Assembly (NCBI RefSeq): GCF_002899825.2 | Contig: NZ_PPED02000009.1 | Coordinates: 1-49,063 of the forward strand | DNA from: Chryseobacterium phosphatilyticum | GTDB lineage: Bacteria; Bacteroidota; Bacteroidia; Flavobacteriales; Weeksellaceae | Direction of reading: 5' to 3' | DNA: 49,063 nucleotides | Part shown: positions 42,795 through 49,063 of the stretch, piece after piece | How positions within the stretch are numbered: the stretch's first letter is position 1 | How the letters are laid out: each line of letters opens with the position of its first letter | Position numbers and translations under genes: made by a program | The notes under the pieces: generated by a model | Told to the model about the DNA's origin: nothing | What the model saw: the letters and a program-made list of their open reading frames with translations, nothing else | The model's database searches: none

Positions 42795-43264
42795 TATTCT
42801 AAACTATGCAAGTTCCATGTTACTTTTCCCCAGTATGTAAAATCTGATTCAGCTGAGACATACAAATCAGAGTAGTCCGGGTTTTCAGATTTTAGGGTAA
42901 TACTCTCCAAAAAGCCAGTATTTTTTTTAAAATTTGGTTTGTATTTTTTTACATAAAATTCCCCATCTAAGAACACAATAATTACACTATCTTCTTTAGG
43001 TAACATCCCTTTTTGAATTATCAATAAATCCCCATCAAATACACCAATTCCGTTTAGAGAATCGCCAGTAACGAATGCAAAAAATACAGTGTCTTTATCT
43101 TTGATTAAAATTTTTAATAAATCAATTGTATCTTCAGGAAAATCAAGTGCCGGACTTTCAAAACTACTATATCCCCCTGCCTTTACCTTTGCAGGTAATA
43201 CAGGAACTAAAATTGTTTCTTCATCAGACAATCTATATAGATCTATACTATTTTTAACCATCAT
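42794..43264 (-). CDS. umuD: Polymerase V subunit / self-cleaving UmuD (S24 family)
   Basis: A 156-aa LexA/UmuD-type protein. Probable self-cleavage site Ala29-Gly30 in KAGGYSSFESPALDF. Catalytic Ser69 in VTGDSLNGIGVFDGDLL; catalytic Lys106 or 107 in GEFYVKKY. RecA-stimulated cleavage would yield the active form for UmuC. The promoter core TAATTTTG (43293-43286) lies about 20 bp before the start, and a palindrome at 43307-43321 may bind a repressor. Confidence 0.92.
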   Translation of the reverse strand: MMVKNSIDLYRLSDEETILVPVLPAKVKAGGYSSFESPALDFPEDTIDLLKILIKDKDTVFFAFVTGDSLNGIGVFDGDLLIIQKGMLPKEDSVIIVFLDGEFYVKKYKPNFKKNTGFLESITLKSENPDYSDLYVSAESDFTYWGKVTWNLHSLE

Positions 43265-43285
43265 AATACTGAATATTTATAATAG

Positions 43286-43321
43286 CAAAATTAGGTACTT
43301 TTTATTATCATAAATTATGAT
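43286..43321 (-). promoter_or_regulatory. umuD promoter and palindrome
   Basis: Minus-strand TAATTTTG (43293-43286) fits TAnnTTTG. Upstream, ATCATAAATTATGAT (43307-43321) is a perfect odd palindrome with 7-bp arms, suited to a dimeric regulator of umuDC. Confidence 0.5.
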
Positions 43322-43576
43322 TATCATCTATACTTTCAGGAGCAAAGCAAATCACTTACTGCGACAAAACTTGTCGTATTTTAATTTGAAATATGTACAT
43401 AAAAAAAGCTCTATCATTATGATAGAGCCTATAAAAATTTTGATAATTTTTAATTTGTCTGAAAAGAACTGTTCAGATTTTATAAATCCTGCCATTAGGC
43501 TGTTCAGATTTTATTTATCCTGTTCTTTTCTCTTTTCTAAGAGCAAAGTTAAATATTAATTTTTTAATACACAAAT
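43322..43576. other. Intergenic region with hairpins and a direct repeat
   Basis: No gene. It holds a 6-bp stem CGACAA / TTGTCG (43362-43376); a 10-bp stem GCTCTATCAT / ATGATAGAGC (43408-43428) with a run of seven T on the minus strand, the probable terminator of the gene at 43577; and two direct copies of CTGTTCAGATTTTAT..ATCCTG (43469-43491 and 43500-43522, 21 of 23 bases equal, 31-bp period). Confidence 0.7.
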
Positions 43577-44143
43577 CTAGTATGTTAATTTATCAATAGC
43601 ACTTAAGTTTTTCAATATCAACCTATTTAAATTTATACTACTGTCTGTAAACGATATACAATACTGTCCATCTGTCATATAAAAATCATTAGTTTTCATA
43701 GCTGTAATGGTTGTTATTTCATATTTTCCATATCCAATTAAATGAATCTCTATTACTAAATTTAAAGGAGTTTCAGAGTTTCTAAAATCCTTCAAGACTA
43801 TTCTGTAATTAGTTTTCGATCTAGGTTTTTTCCTATCCGGAAAATTTATAAATGCAGTAATTCTATTTGAAATATAAAAATGAAATATATACTTAACACT
43901 CTCAATTATCAATTCAAGAACTTTCTTTTGTTCTATGCCTTCTCTAATTCCGTTTGCATCTCCCTCAGTCGCCCTAATTTCATAATGTTTATCAATCCAA
44001 ATTTCAATTTCAAAATCTGAGTATTTATATATTAGTTTTGCATTCTCTGAAGCAATATTTTTTTTAAAATCTTCTGTACCTTCAGAGGGAGCTATTGGTT
44101 CTGGGGCTTTCACACTTTTAGGTATTCTAGGTCTTTTTCCCAT
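43577..44143 (-). CDS. Hypothetical protein
   Basis: A 188-aa soluble protein with a basic, proline-rich N-terminus (MGKRPRIPKSVKAPEPIAPSEG) and a beta-rich remainder (LVIEIHLIGYGKYEITTITAMKTNDFYMTD). No family recognised. It is transcribed away from the leader-D gene; 60 bp separate its ATG from the 82-bp module. A terminator-like hairpin lies about 150 bp downstream. Confidence 0.6.
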   Translation of the reverse strand: MGKRPRIPKSVKAPEPIAPSEGTEDFKKNIASENAKLIYKYSDFEIEIWIDKHYEIRATEGDANGIREGIEQKKVLELIIESVKYIFHFYISNRITAFINFPDRKKPRSKTNYRIVLKDFRNSETPLNLVIEIHLIGYGKYEITTITAMKTNDFYMTDGQYCISFTDSSINLNRLILKNLSAIDKLTY

Positions 44144-44203
44144 TGGATAAATTAATAATGCAATTTTAAGGAAATTTAATATATTATGAATTAAAAAAAA
44201 ATA

Positions 44204-44285
44204 AGGTATATATATATAGTTAAGAAATTTTTATATATTTGTATAAAATAAAGCACCGGAGCAGGTGCATAAAGTCTGCAAGATT
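44204..44285 (+). promoter_or_regulatory. 82-bp promoter-leader module (leader copy D)
   Basis: Plus-strand copy of the module at 9292-9373, 81 of 82 bases identical in inverted orientation. Promoter core TATATTTG at 44234-44241; leader stem GCACC / GGUGC with loop GGAGCA at 44253-44268; tail AUAAAGUCUGCAA to 44281. The ATG follows at 44289, the same spacing as for copy C. Confidence 0.75.
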
Positions 44286-44288
44286 GCT

Positions 44289-44753
44289 ATGTATAATATA
44301 GATCATTTACAAACTTTTAATTTATCCGGAAAAGATTATTATATGGAAGTAGATGCCATGGACAAAGTACATTTTTATCCAAAAGAAAATCTTCCGGATG
44401 ACTTTGGTGAAAATTCAGTTCTTACTTCAGTAGAGGAATCATTGTTCAATTTAGATGATGCTTTTATTGATAAATCGGTAGAAATGAATTTAAGTCTAAA
44501 TAATCGGTATTTTTCAATCTACCATCATAATTATTCTGGAATTAAAATATCAATTTTTAATAAAAAGGATGTTGGAAAACTCTCTTCAATCTCCTTATTA
44601 TTCGTTAATAATCAAAGAAAACTTATTTTCGATACATCTAGTGAATCGTTGATTATTTCAGCGATAGCTGAGTTTTTAAAAAAAATAAATCAATATAGTT
44701 TATCTCGGAAAGAAAAATTATTGGACCAAATACTGATAAACTTTTCAATTTAA
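44289..44753 (+). CDS. Hypothetical protein behind leader copy D
   Basis: A 154-aa soluble protein started at MYNIDHLQTF; the upstream GTG reading (MHKVCKIA) lies in the structured leader and is rejected. Beta-rich first half (DYYMEVDAMDKVHFYPKENL), helical C-terminus (IISAIAEFLKKINQYSLSRKEKLL). Not recognised. It shares promoter and leader with the 69-aa gene at 9079-9288 but not its protein sequence. Confidence 0.6.
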   Translation: MYNIDHLQTFNLSGKDYYMEVDAMDKVHFYPKENLPDDFGENSVLTSVEESLFNLDDAFIDKSVEMNLSLNNRYFSIYHHNYSGIKISIFNKKDVGKLSSISLLFVNNQRKLIFDTSSESLIISAIAEFLKKINQYSLSRKEKLLDQILINFSI

Positions 44754-44788
44754 ACTTCAATTAAAATAAAGGAAAGAAAATTATTAAA

Positions 44789-45064
44789 ATGGATAACAAA
44801 AAGTATATTCGAGGTTCAAAAGATTCTAAACTTAAAAAAGCTGTTCTTTTTAAATTATATAAGAAACAGATTGATTTTATGTCTCTTTTTGTAAAGTTTA
44901 AGCATGAACAGGGCTATGACAAATTAGCTTACACCAGGACAGATATAATGTATGAAGCTTTGCAGGACTTTATGTTAAAAAATGAGAAAGAATTTTTTAA
45001 TCACGCCTCTCAGAAACTCCAAAATGAAGCTGAAAAGCTTTCAATCTTTAATTCCAAATTATAA
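44789..45064 (+). CDS. Small basic protein, possibly DNA-binding
   Basis: A 91-aa basic, helical protein: KDSKLKKAVLFKLYKKQIDFMSLFVKFK, then TRTDIMYEALQDFMLKNEKEF. The second stretch looks like the helix pair of a ribbon-helix-helix or similar small plasmid regulator, but the beta strand is not clear. It follows the leader-D gene by 35 bp and precedes a membrane protein gene by 10 bp. Confidence 0.55.
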   Translation: MDNKKYIRGSKDSKLKKAVLFKLYKKQIDFMSLFVKFKHEQGYDKLAYTRTDIMYEALQDFMLKNEKEFFNHASQKLQNEAEKLSIFNSKL

Positions 45065-45074
45065 AGCTCAAATT

Positions 45075-45452
45075 ATGAATAACGATATTTTTAAAAAAGC
45101 TAGATTGTATCTTGAAAAATATAGTACAATTAGCACAAGCAATCATTTAATTGTGGCAATGATGCTAATTTTAGTTTCTAACTGGATAATGGTTTCCTTA
45201 AACCTTTCTGTTTACTATTTACTAATAACTTTAGGAATTATATTATTTCTATCATTAATAAGAGGAAATTTAAAGGCTTATGATATTGAACTCAATAACA
45301 ATGGTCAAGTCACTCAGTATTATAATGTAAAGTATAAATATTTAAAGAAAAAAGATCATTTGGTCATTTACCATAGTGATGGTAGAACTACTTTGATTAA
45401 GCAAGGAAATTATTCAATAAAAGAGCGTGTAAACTCTACTCCTTCAGAGTAA
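45075..45452 (+). CDS. Small membrane protein with soluble tail, unknown
   Basis: A 125-aa protein started at MNNDIFKKARLYLEKY; the longer reading overlaps the previous gene in another frame. Two adjacent membrane helices (about 24-41 and 46-63) and a charged beta-like C-terminal domain (AYDIELNNNGQVTQYYNVKYKYL). It overlaps the convergent regulator gene by 17 bp at the 3' ends. Not recognised. Confidence 0.58.
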   Translation: MNNDIFKKARLYLEKYSTISTSNHLIVAMMLILVSNWIMVSLNLSVYYLLITLGIILFLSLIRGNLKAYDIELNNNGQVTQYYNVKYKYLKKKDHLVIYHSDGRTTLIKQGNYSIKERVNSTPSE

Positions 45453-45831
45453 GTTGTAACTTATCAGCTAATTCTTTAACCTTTGATAACTTATCTTGTA
45501 AATTATTAAGACGTGCAGCTTCTAAATCTTTTGTCATATACTTTGAAACTAAAGTATTGTCTTCTGTAAATAACCAAGCAGGATTGATATCATGTTCAAC
45601 CTGGTAATATTTTACAAAATGTATGAAAGCTTCAGTTTGAGTAGTTAGTCTTCTTTCTATATTGCTATAGTTATCAGCTTTTAACGGATTATTACTTTTA
45701 TTAGAAAGTTTTATATTATTTACTTTGATAAAATTATTAAAACTGTCAACAAATTGACTTTGTGTAAAATTTAATTCTTTTCTCAGGAAAATAAGACGCT
45801 TAAATACTATGTCATTTAATAATTCACTCAT
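45436..45831 (-). CDS. XRE-like regulator
   Basis: A 131-aa protein. The N-terminal FKRLIFLRKELNFTQSQFVDSFNNFIK begins like an XRE helix-turn-helix with a long insertion, continuing NYSNIERRLTTQTEAFIHFVKYY and INPAWLFTEDN (a phage-repressor-like segment). The C-terminal coiled coil (about 105-131, NNLQDKLSKVKELADKLQL) could dimerise. Its promoter core TATATTTG ends 4 nt before the ATG, so its mRNA may be leaderless. The ATG is only 19 bp from that of the divergent transglycosylase-rep operon, so it may control rep. Confidence 0.72.
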   Translation of the reverse strand: MSELLNDIVFKRLIFLRKELNFTQSQFVDSFNNFIKVNNIKLSNKSNNPLKADNYSNIERRLTTQTEAFIHFVKYYQVEHDINPAWLFTEDNTLVSKYMTKDLEAARLNNLQDKLSKVKELADKLQLTLKE

Positions 45832-45850
45832 AACACAAATATATGAAAAT
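45832..45850. promoter_or_regulatory. Very short divergent intergenic region
   Basis: Only 19 bp between the regulator ATG (45831, minus) and the transglycosylase ATG (45851, plus). Minus-strand TATATTTG (45843-45836) serves the regulator. The plus-strand operon promoter must lie inside the regulator gene. Confidence 0.5.
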
Positions 45851-46783
45851 ATGAATAATTTTATAATTAAAACTTCATTAATTTTTACTTTGTTTTTCCC
45901 TTTATTAGTCTATTCACAGCAGGAATCGAGGGTTTATGAAGAAGGAAGTGAAGTTTATTTAAAGGTAGACGAAAAATGGGTAAAATCATTAGAAAAGTAT
46001 GATAATACAACTTCAAATGAAACTTATGAAACTCTTTCTTTAGACACATATAAAGAGAGATTTAGGTTACTAGATGTTAATACTAATTTAAACATTGATT
46101 ACAATGATGTAACCTATTCTTACGTTAAAAAATACCTATCTTATAGATGGTATCATAGAATAATTGGGTTATCATCATACTATTTTCCTCTTTTTGAATC
46201 CGCATTAGATAAATATGGACTGCCAAGAGAGATTAAATACTTAGCAGTTGTAGAATCGGCATTAAATCCAAGAGCAGGATCCTGGGCAGGAGCAAAGGGT
46301 ATCTGGCAATTCATGCCTGCAACCGGGAAAGAGTTTGGATTGTATGACAGTAAATACTATAGTGGTTTTTATGATCCAGTTAGAAGCTCTGATGCTGCTG
46401 CTAGATATTTAAGAGATTTGTATCGAAAATTTGGTGATTGGAATTTAGCGATCTCTGCTTATAACTGTGGTGCAGGAAACGTCAACAAAGCAATCAGAAA
46501 AGCAGGAACTAAAAGTTATTGGAGAGTACGACAGTTTTTGCCTAAAGAAACCCAGGCGTATGTACCAAGTTTTATAGCTGTAAATTATATTTTTAATTTT
46601 TATAGACTTCACAACATTAAACCAATGTATTTTAAATATACATTTTATGATGTAAAAATGATTACAAATAATAAGCCTACCAGTTTTAAAAATATTTCCG
46701 GAGACATAGCTTTTTTGAGATTTGCTAACCCACAATTTATATCGGATTATATACCATCTAATTCAATCATTTACACAAAATAA
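45851..46783 (+). CDS. Lytic murein transglycosylase (MltD/Slt-like)
   Basis: A 310-aa exported enzyme started at MNNFIIKTSLIFTLFF, which gives a proper signal peptide ending LVYSQ (about 20). SLT domain: LPREIKYLAVVESALNPRAGSWAGAKGIWQFMPATGKEFGL with the catalytic Glu in VVESALNP, then NLAISAYNCGAGNVNKAI. Cuts peptidoglycan glycan strands; on conjugative plasmids it makes room for the channel. Unusually, it is apart from the tra operon and 5 bp before rep. Confidence 0.93.
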   Translation: MNNFIIKTSLIFTLFFPLLVYSQQESRVYEEGSEVYLKVDEKWVKSLEKYDNTTSNETYETLSLDTYKERFRLLDVNTNLNIDYNDVTYSYVKKYLSYRWYHRIIGLSSYYFPLFESALDKYGLPREIKYLAVVESALNPRAGSWAGAKGIWQFMPATGKEFGLYDSKYYSGFYDPVRSSDAAARYLRDLYRKFGDWNLAISAYNCGAGNVNKAIRKAGTKSYWRVRQFLPKETQAYVPSFIAVNYIFNFYRLHNIKPMYFKYTFYDVKMITNNKPTSFKNISGDIAFLRFANPQFISDYIPSNSIIYTK

Positions 46784-46788
46784 GAATT

Positions 46789-48072
46789 ATGAATAATAAG
46801 AAATGGACCAATGCAATCAAAGCTTTAGATGATGGAAAGAGTAGTGAAAATGAGAATATTTCCAACAAGGTATTAGGTAGTGAAATTGAGACAAATAAAA
46901 TTACAGTAGAAGAGGGAGAGATTTATTTAATAGATGAAAATAAACCTAGTAATATTATTAAAACTTTTGACAAAGAAATTAAGTCAGACGAAATAAATAT
47001 TCCCAATGAGTTCATAGATCTACTAATAGGAAAAAAAACAGGAAAAAAATCATCTAAGGTTAGTCTTTTAGATATGCCTATTGCTGCAACAAATATTTTA
47101 TTTAGGTCAATAGCTTTGGTAAAATCGAGTCAATTTAACGCTAAAGCAAGACCTATTCAGTTAGAACTTTTTGAAGAAGAGTTTAAAACAAAGCAGAATG
47201 CTAAAGTATCCCTGGCTATTAATGTAAAAGATATATCTTCGAATGTTAGGCGTGATGGCAGAGTTACCGGAAGACGTGAGAAAGTGAGAGAAGCTATTGA
47301 TTTTTTACAAAATAATCTATTTGTTTGGGTTATCGGGAAAAATTCTACTGGGGAAACTGTTGATACAAAATTATCTTATATTGAATCTCCTTCTTTTACA
47401 AAAGGAAAGGTTTTTTTTGATATGAATGTTTTTTGGTTTGAACGATTGCTCAATTTAAAACTATATAATACAACTTTATTAGAGTTACCTGAGCTACTAG
47501 GAAATACACGGCATGTTGTATTTTCGGTTTATTTGGAAAGATTCACGTCAAATCAATGGATTCAGTGGAACTATAAGAACATTAACGAAACATTTGCTTT
47601 AAATTACTCTGATGCAAATAATTTAGCAAAGGGCTTTCTACGAGAATTACGACATAAACTTGATAAGAATTCTCTTAAAAGTTTTCAGTATAGAGTAGAT
47701 GGAGATAACATTTGGATTATGCCATATGAAATGAAAAATCTTGTTGGTGAAAATAAAATTGAGCTGCAGTCTTCGACATTAGAAAAATTGGATGATAATT
47801 ACTTTGCAAATTCAGTTGCCAGAAAGCATAAATTAAGCAAGGAAAAAAAGCAAAGTATATTAGATATCATTAAAATATCAACAAGCGATAAAAACATATT
47901 AAAAAGCGCTTATGAAGAGTTTAAAAGATATTGTAGGAGTAAAGAAGTTAAGGTATCGATTCTAAAATACTCCGGAGAAAAATTTTTAAATACCTGGAAT
48001 AAATTTATTTTTGAAGAATATAAAAAGACAGATAAGTTTGTAAACTATCCAAATGGTTTTCCTAGAGTATAA
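46789..48072 (+). CDS. rep: Replication initiator (RepB/Rep_3 family)
   Basis: A 427-aa initiator of iteron plasmids. A poorly ordered N-terminal extension (1-80) precedes the first winged-helix domain (ARPIQLELFEEEF...VREAIDFLQNNLFVWVIGKN) and the second (LNLKLYNTTLLELPELLGNTRHVVFSVYLERF...ANNLAKGFLRELRHKLD...YRVDGDNIWIMPY), as in Rep_3 proteins. It would bind the 17-bp iterons at 472-863 and 48094. Codons 29-35 carry a perfect iteron in reverse orientation. It follows the transglycosylase gene by 5 bp without a promoter and is closed by a terminator. Confidence 0.9.
   Translation: MNNKKWTNAIKALDDGKSSENENISNKVLGSEIETNKITVEEGEIYLIDENKPSNIIKTFDKEIKSDEINIPNEFIDLLIGKKTGKKSSKVSLLDMPIAATNILFRSIALVKSSQFNAKARPIQLELFEEEFKTKQNAKVSLAINVKDISSNVRRDGRVTGRREKVREAIDFLQNNLFVWVIGKNSTGETVDTKLSYIESPSFTKGKVFFDMNVFWFERLLNLKLYNTTLLELPELLGNTRHVVFSVYLERFTSNQWIQWNYKNINETFALNYSDANNLAKGFLRELRHKLDKNSLKSFQYRVDGDNIWIMPYEMKNLVGENKIELQSSTLEKLDDNYFANSVARKHKLSKEKKQSILDIIKISTSDKNILKSAYEEFKRYCRSKEVKVSILKYSGEKFLNTWNKFIFEEYKKTDKFVNYPNGFPRV
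46875..46891 (-). repeat. Iteron inside the rep gene
   Basis: AGGTAGTGAAATTGAGA on the plus strand is the exact complement of the consensus iteron (17 of 17). It is read in the rep frame as Leu-Gly-Ser-Glu-Ile-Glu within the variable N-terminal extension. Rep binding here could repress its own gene or pair with the origin. Confidence 0.8.
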
Positions 48073-48094
48073 ATAGCCCCTTAAAGGGGCTATT
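48072..48094 (+). terminator. Terminator after rep
   Basis: Stem AATAGCCCC / GGGGCTATT (48072-48080, 48086-48094) with a 5-nt loop. Only a moderate T-content follows (CTCATTTT), because the next iteron begins at its last base. Confidence 0.8.
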
Positions 48095-48110
48095 CTCATT
48101 TTCACTACCT
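48094..48110 (+). repeat. Single iteron downstream of rep
   Basis: TCTCATTTTCACTACCT, one base off the cluster 2 consensus and in the same orientation. The tandem array begins a few bases later, so this iteron is cut off from the others by the array. Confidence 0.75.
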
Positions 48111-48117
48111 AACTACT

Positions 48118-49063
48118 CACCAGGTTCACCGGAAGCTCTGCCCTGGGAAAGTGTACAGCTGATCTATTCCTGAAAATCCGGAACCCTTACAAGATCCTCA
48201 CAAACTCCTAAAGCTGAAGAAAGAAATATTAACCAGGTGAACCGGATCCGGTTCCGTAATTCCACTCGCCCGGTTGCGCCAGGATCAACACCGGAAGCTC
48301 TGCCCTGGGAAAGAGTGCAGCTGATCTATTCCTGAAGATCCGGAACCCTTACAGGATCCTCACAAACTCCTAAAGCTGAAGAAAGAAATATTAACCAAGT
48401 GAACCGGATCCGGTTCCATAATTCCACTCGCCCGGTTGCGCCAGGATCAACACCGGAAGCTCTGCCCTGGGAAAGAGTGCAGCTGATCTATTCCTGAAGA
48501 TCCGGAACCCTTACAGGATCCTCACAAACTCCTAAAGCTGAAGAAAGAAATATTAACCAAGTGAACCGGATCCGGTTCCATAATTCCACTCGCCCGGTTG
48601 CGCCAGGATCAACACCGGAAGCTCTGCCCTGGGAAAGAGTGCAGCTGATCTATTCCTGAAGATCCGGAACCCTTACAGGATCCTCACAAACTCCTAAAGC
48701 TGAAGAAAGAAATATTAACCAAGTGAACCGGATCCGGTTCCATAATTCCACTCGCCCGGTTGCGCCAGGATCAACACCGGAAGCTCTGCCCTGGGAAAGA
48801 GTGCAGCTGATCTATTCCTGAAGATCCGGAACCCTTACAGGATCCTCACAAACTCCTAAAGCTGAAGAAAGAAATATTAACCAAGTGAACCGGATCCGGT
48901 TCCGTAATTCCACTCGCCCGGTTGCGCCAGGATCAACACCGGAAGCTCTGCCCTGGGAAAGTGTACAGCTGATCTATTCCTGAAAATCCGGAACCCTTAC
49001 AAGATCCTCACAAACTCCTAAAGCTGAAGAAAGAAATATTAACCAGGTGAACCGGATCCGGTT
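48118..49063. repeat. 162-bp tandem repeat array, right part
   Basis: Continuation of the array at 1-407. A partial unit enters at about 48128 (ACCGGAAGCTCTG); full units start at 48210, 48372, 48534, 48696 and 48858, each exactly 162 bp apart, and a sixth begins at 49020 and is cut by the window end. The units starting at 48372, 48534 and 48696 read as identical. The others differ at a few sites (CCGTAAT or CCATAAT, AGTGTACAG or AGAGTGCAG, GAAGATCC or GAAAATCC). The word ACCAGGTTCACCGG at 48118 may be the worn edge of an earlier unit. Confidence 0.95.

Noticed and set aside
44982..45074. Longer N-terminus for the membrane protein at 45075
   Set aside because: It would overlap the preceding gene by more than 80 bp in another frame, and the ATG at 45075 gives a normal membrane-protein start.
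48118..49063. CRISPR array
   Set aside because: The repeats are directly adjacent 162-bp units with no unique spacers, and no cas genes are present.
1..49063. Antibiotic resistance genes, insertion sequences, tRNA or rRNA genes
   Set aside because: None were seen among the reading frames or intergenic regions; no transposase motifs or terminal inverted repeats were found apart from the noted 82-bp module.

Overview
The window looks like a complete or nearly complete conjugative plasmid of about 49 kb from a Bacteroidota host, most likely a flavobacterium of the Chryseobacterium/Elizabethkingia type. Three things support this: about 30% GC; promoter cores of the Bacteroidota form TAnnTTTG; and a transfer gene set of the CTnDOT (Bacteroidetes) kind beside an iteron-type replication gene. 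Both ends of the window lie in the same 162-bp tandem repeat array, so the molecule is probably circular and was opened inside that array.

Layout. 1-407 and 48118-49063: the two halves of the 162-bp array. 472-863: replication origin with eight 17-bp iterons at 21/22-bp spacing; the initiator gene (46789-48072) lies on the other side of the array with a ninth iteron just after its terminator. 830-1465: serine resolvase. 1654-1881: small HTH regulator. 2059-9702 (minus strand): about 22 small, mostly unrecognised genes (membrane proteins, a zinc-ribbon protein, two XRE regulators). Three of these genes, and one at 44289, are preceded by a short structured leader that recurs with compensatory base changes. 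9781-21412 (minus strand): transfer operon traA-traB-(C/D)-E-F-G-I-J-K-M-N-O-Q for the mating channel. 21413-22046: AT-rich repeats and a candidate oriT. 22047-41468 (plus strand): DNA-processing operon with a relaxosome protein, relaxase, two paralogous large proteins, SSB, PcfJ-like protein, topoisomerase III, coupling protein, Toprim primase-like protein, DUF1896-like protein and an 1854-aa methyltransferase-helicase. 41526-43264 (minus strand): umuDC mutagenic polymerase. 43577-45831: a second set of small unknown genes and a regulator. 45851-48072: lytic transglycosylase and replication initiator in one operon.

How it fits together. MobA/MobB nick oriT, MobC brings the DNA to the Tra channel (TraG ATPase, TraE/F/I/J/K/M/N/O/Q), and the lytic transglycosylase probably opens the wall. 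SSB, topoisomerase III, the primase-like protein and the methyltransferase-helicase (anti-restriction is possible) would help the DNA establish itself. Rep binds the iterons, and the resolvase probably resolves multimers. No antibiotic resistance gene, insertion sequence, tRNA, rRNA or CRISPR array was seen.

Most interesting: (1) the four-copy structured leader; (2) perfect extra iterons inside the reading frames of the resolvase, an XRE regulator and rep itself, all read as Gly-Ser-Glu-Ile-Glu; (3) the GC-rich 162-bp array placed inside the origin. All calls are from reading the sequence; no database search was run.
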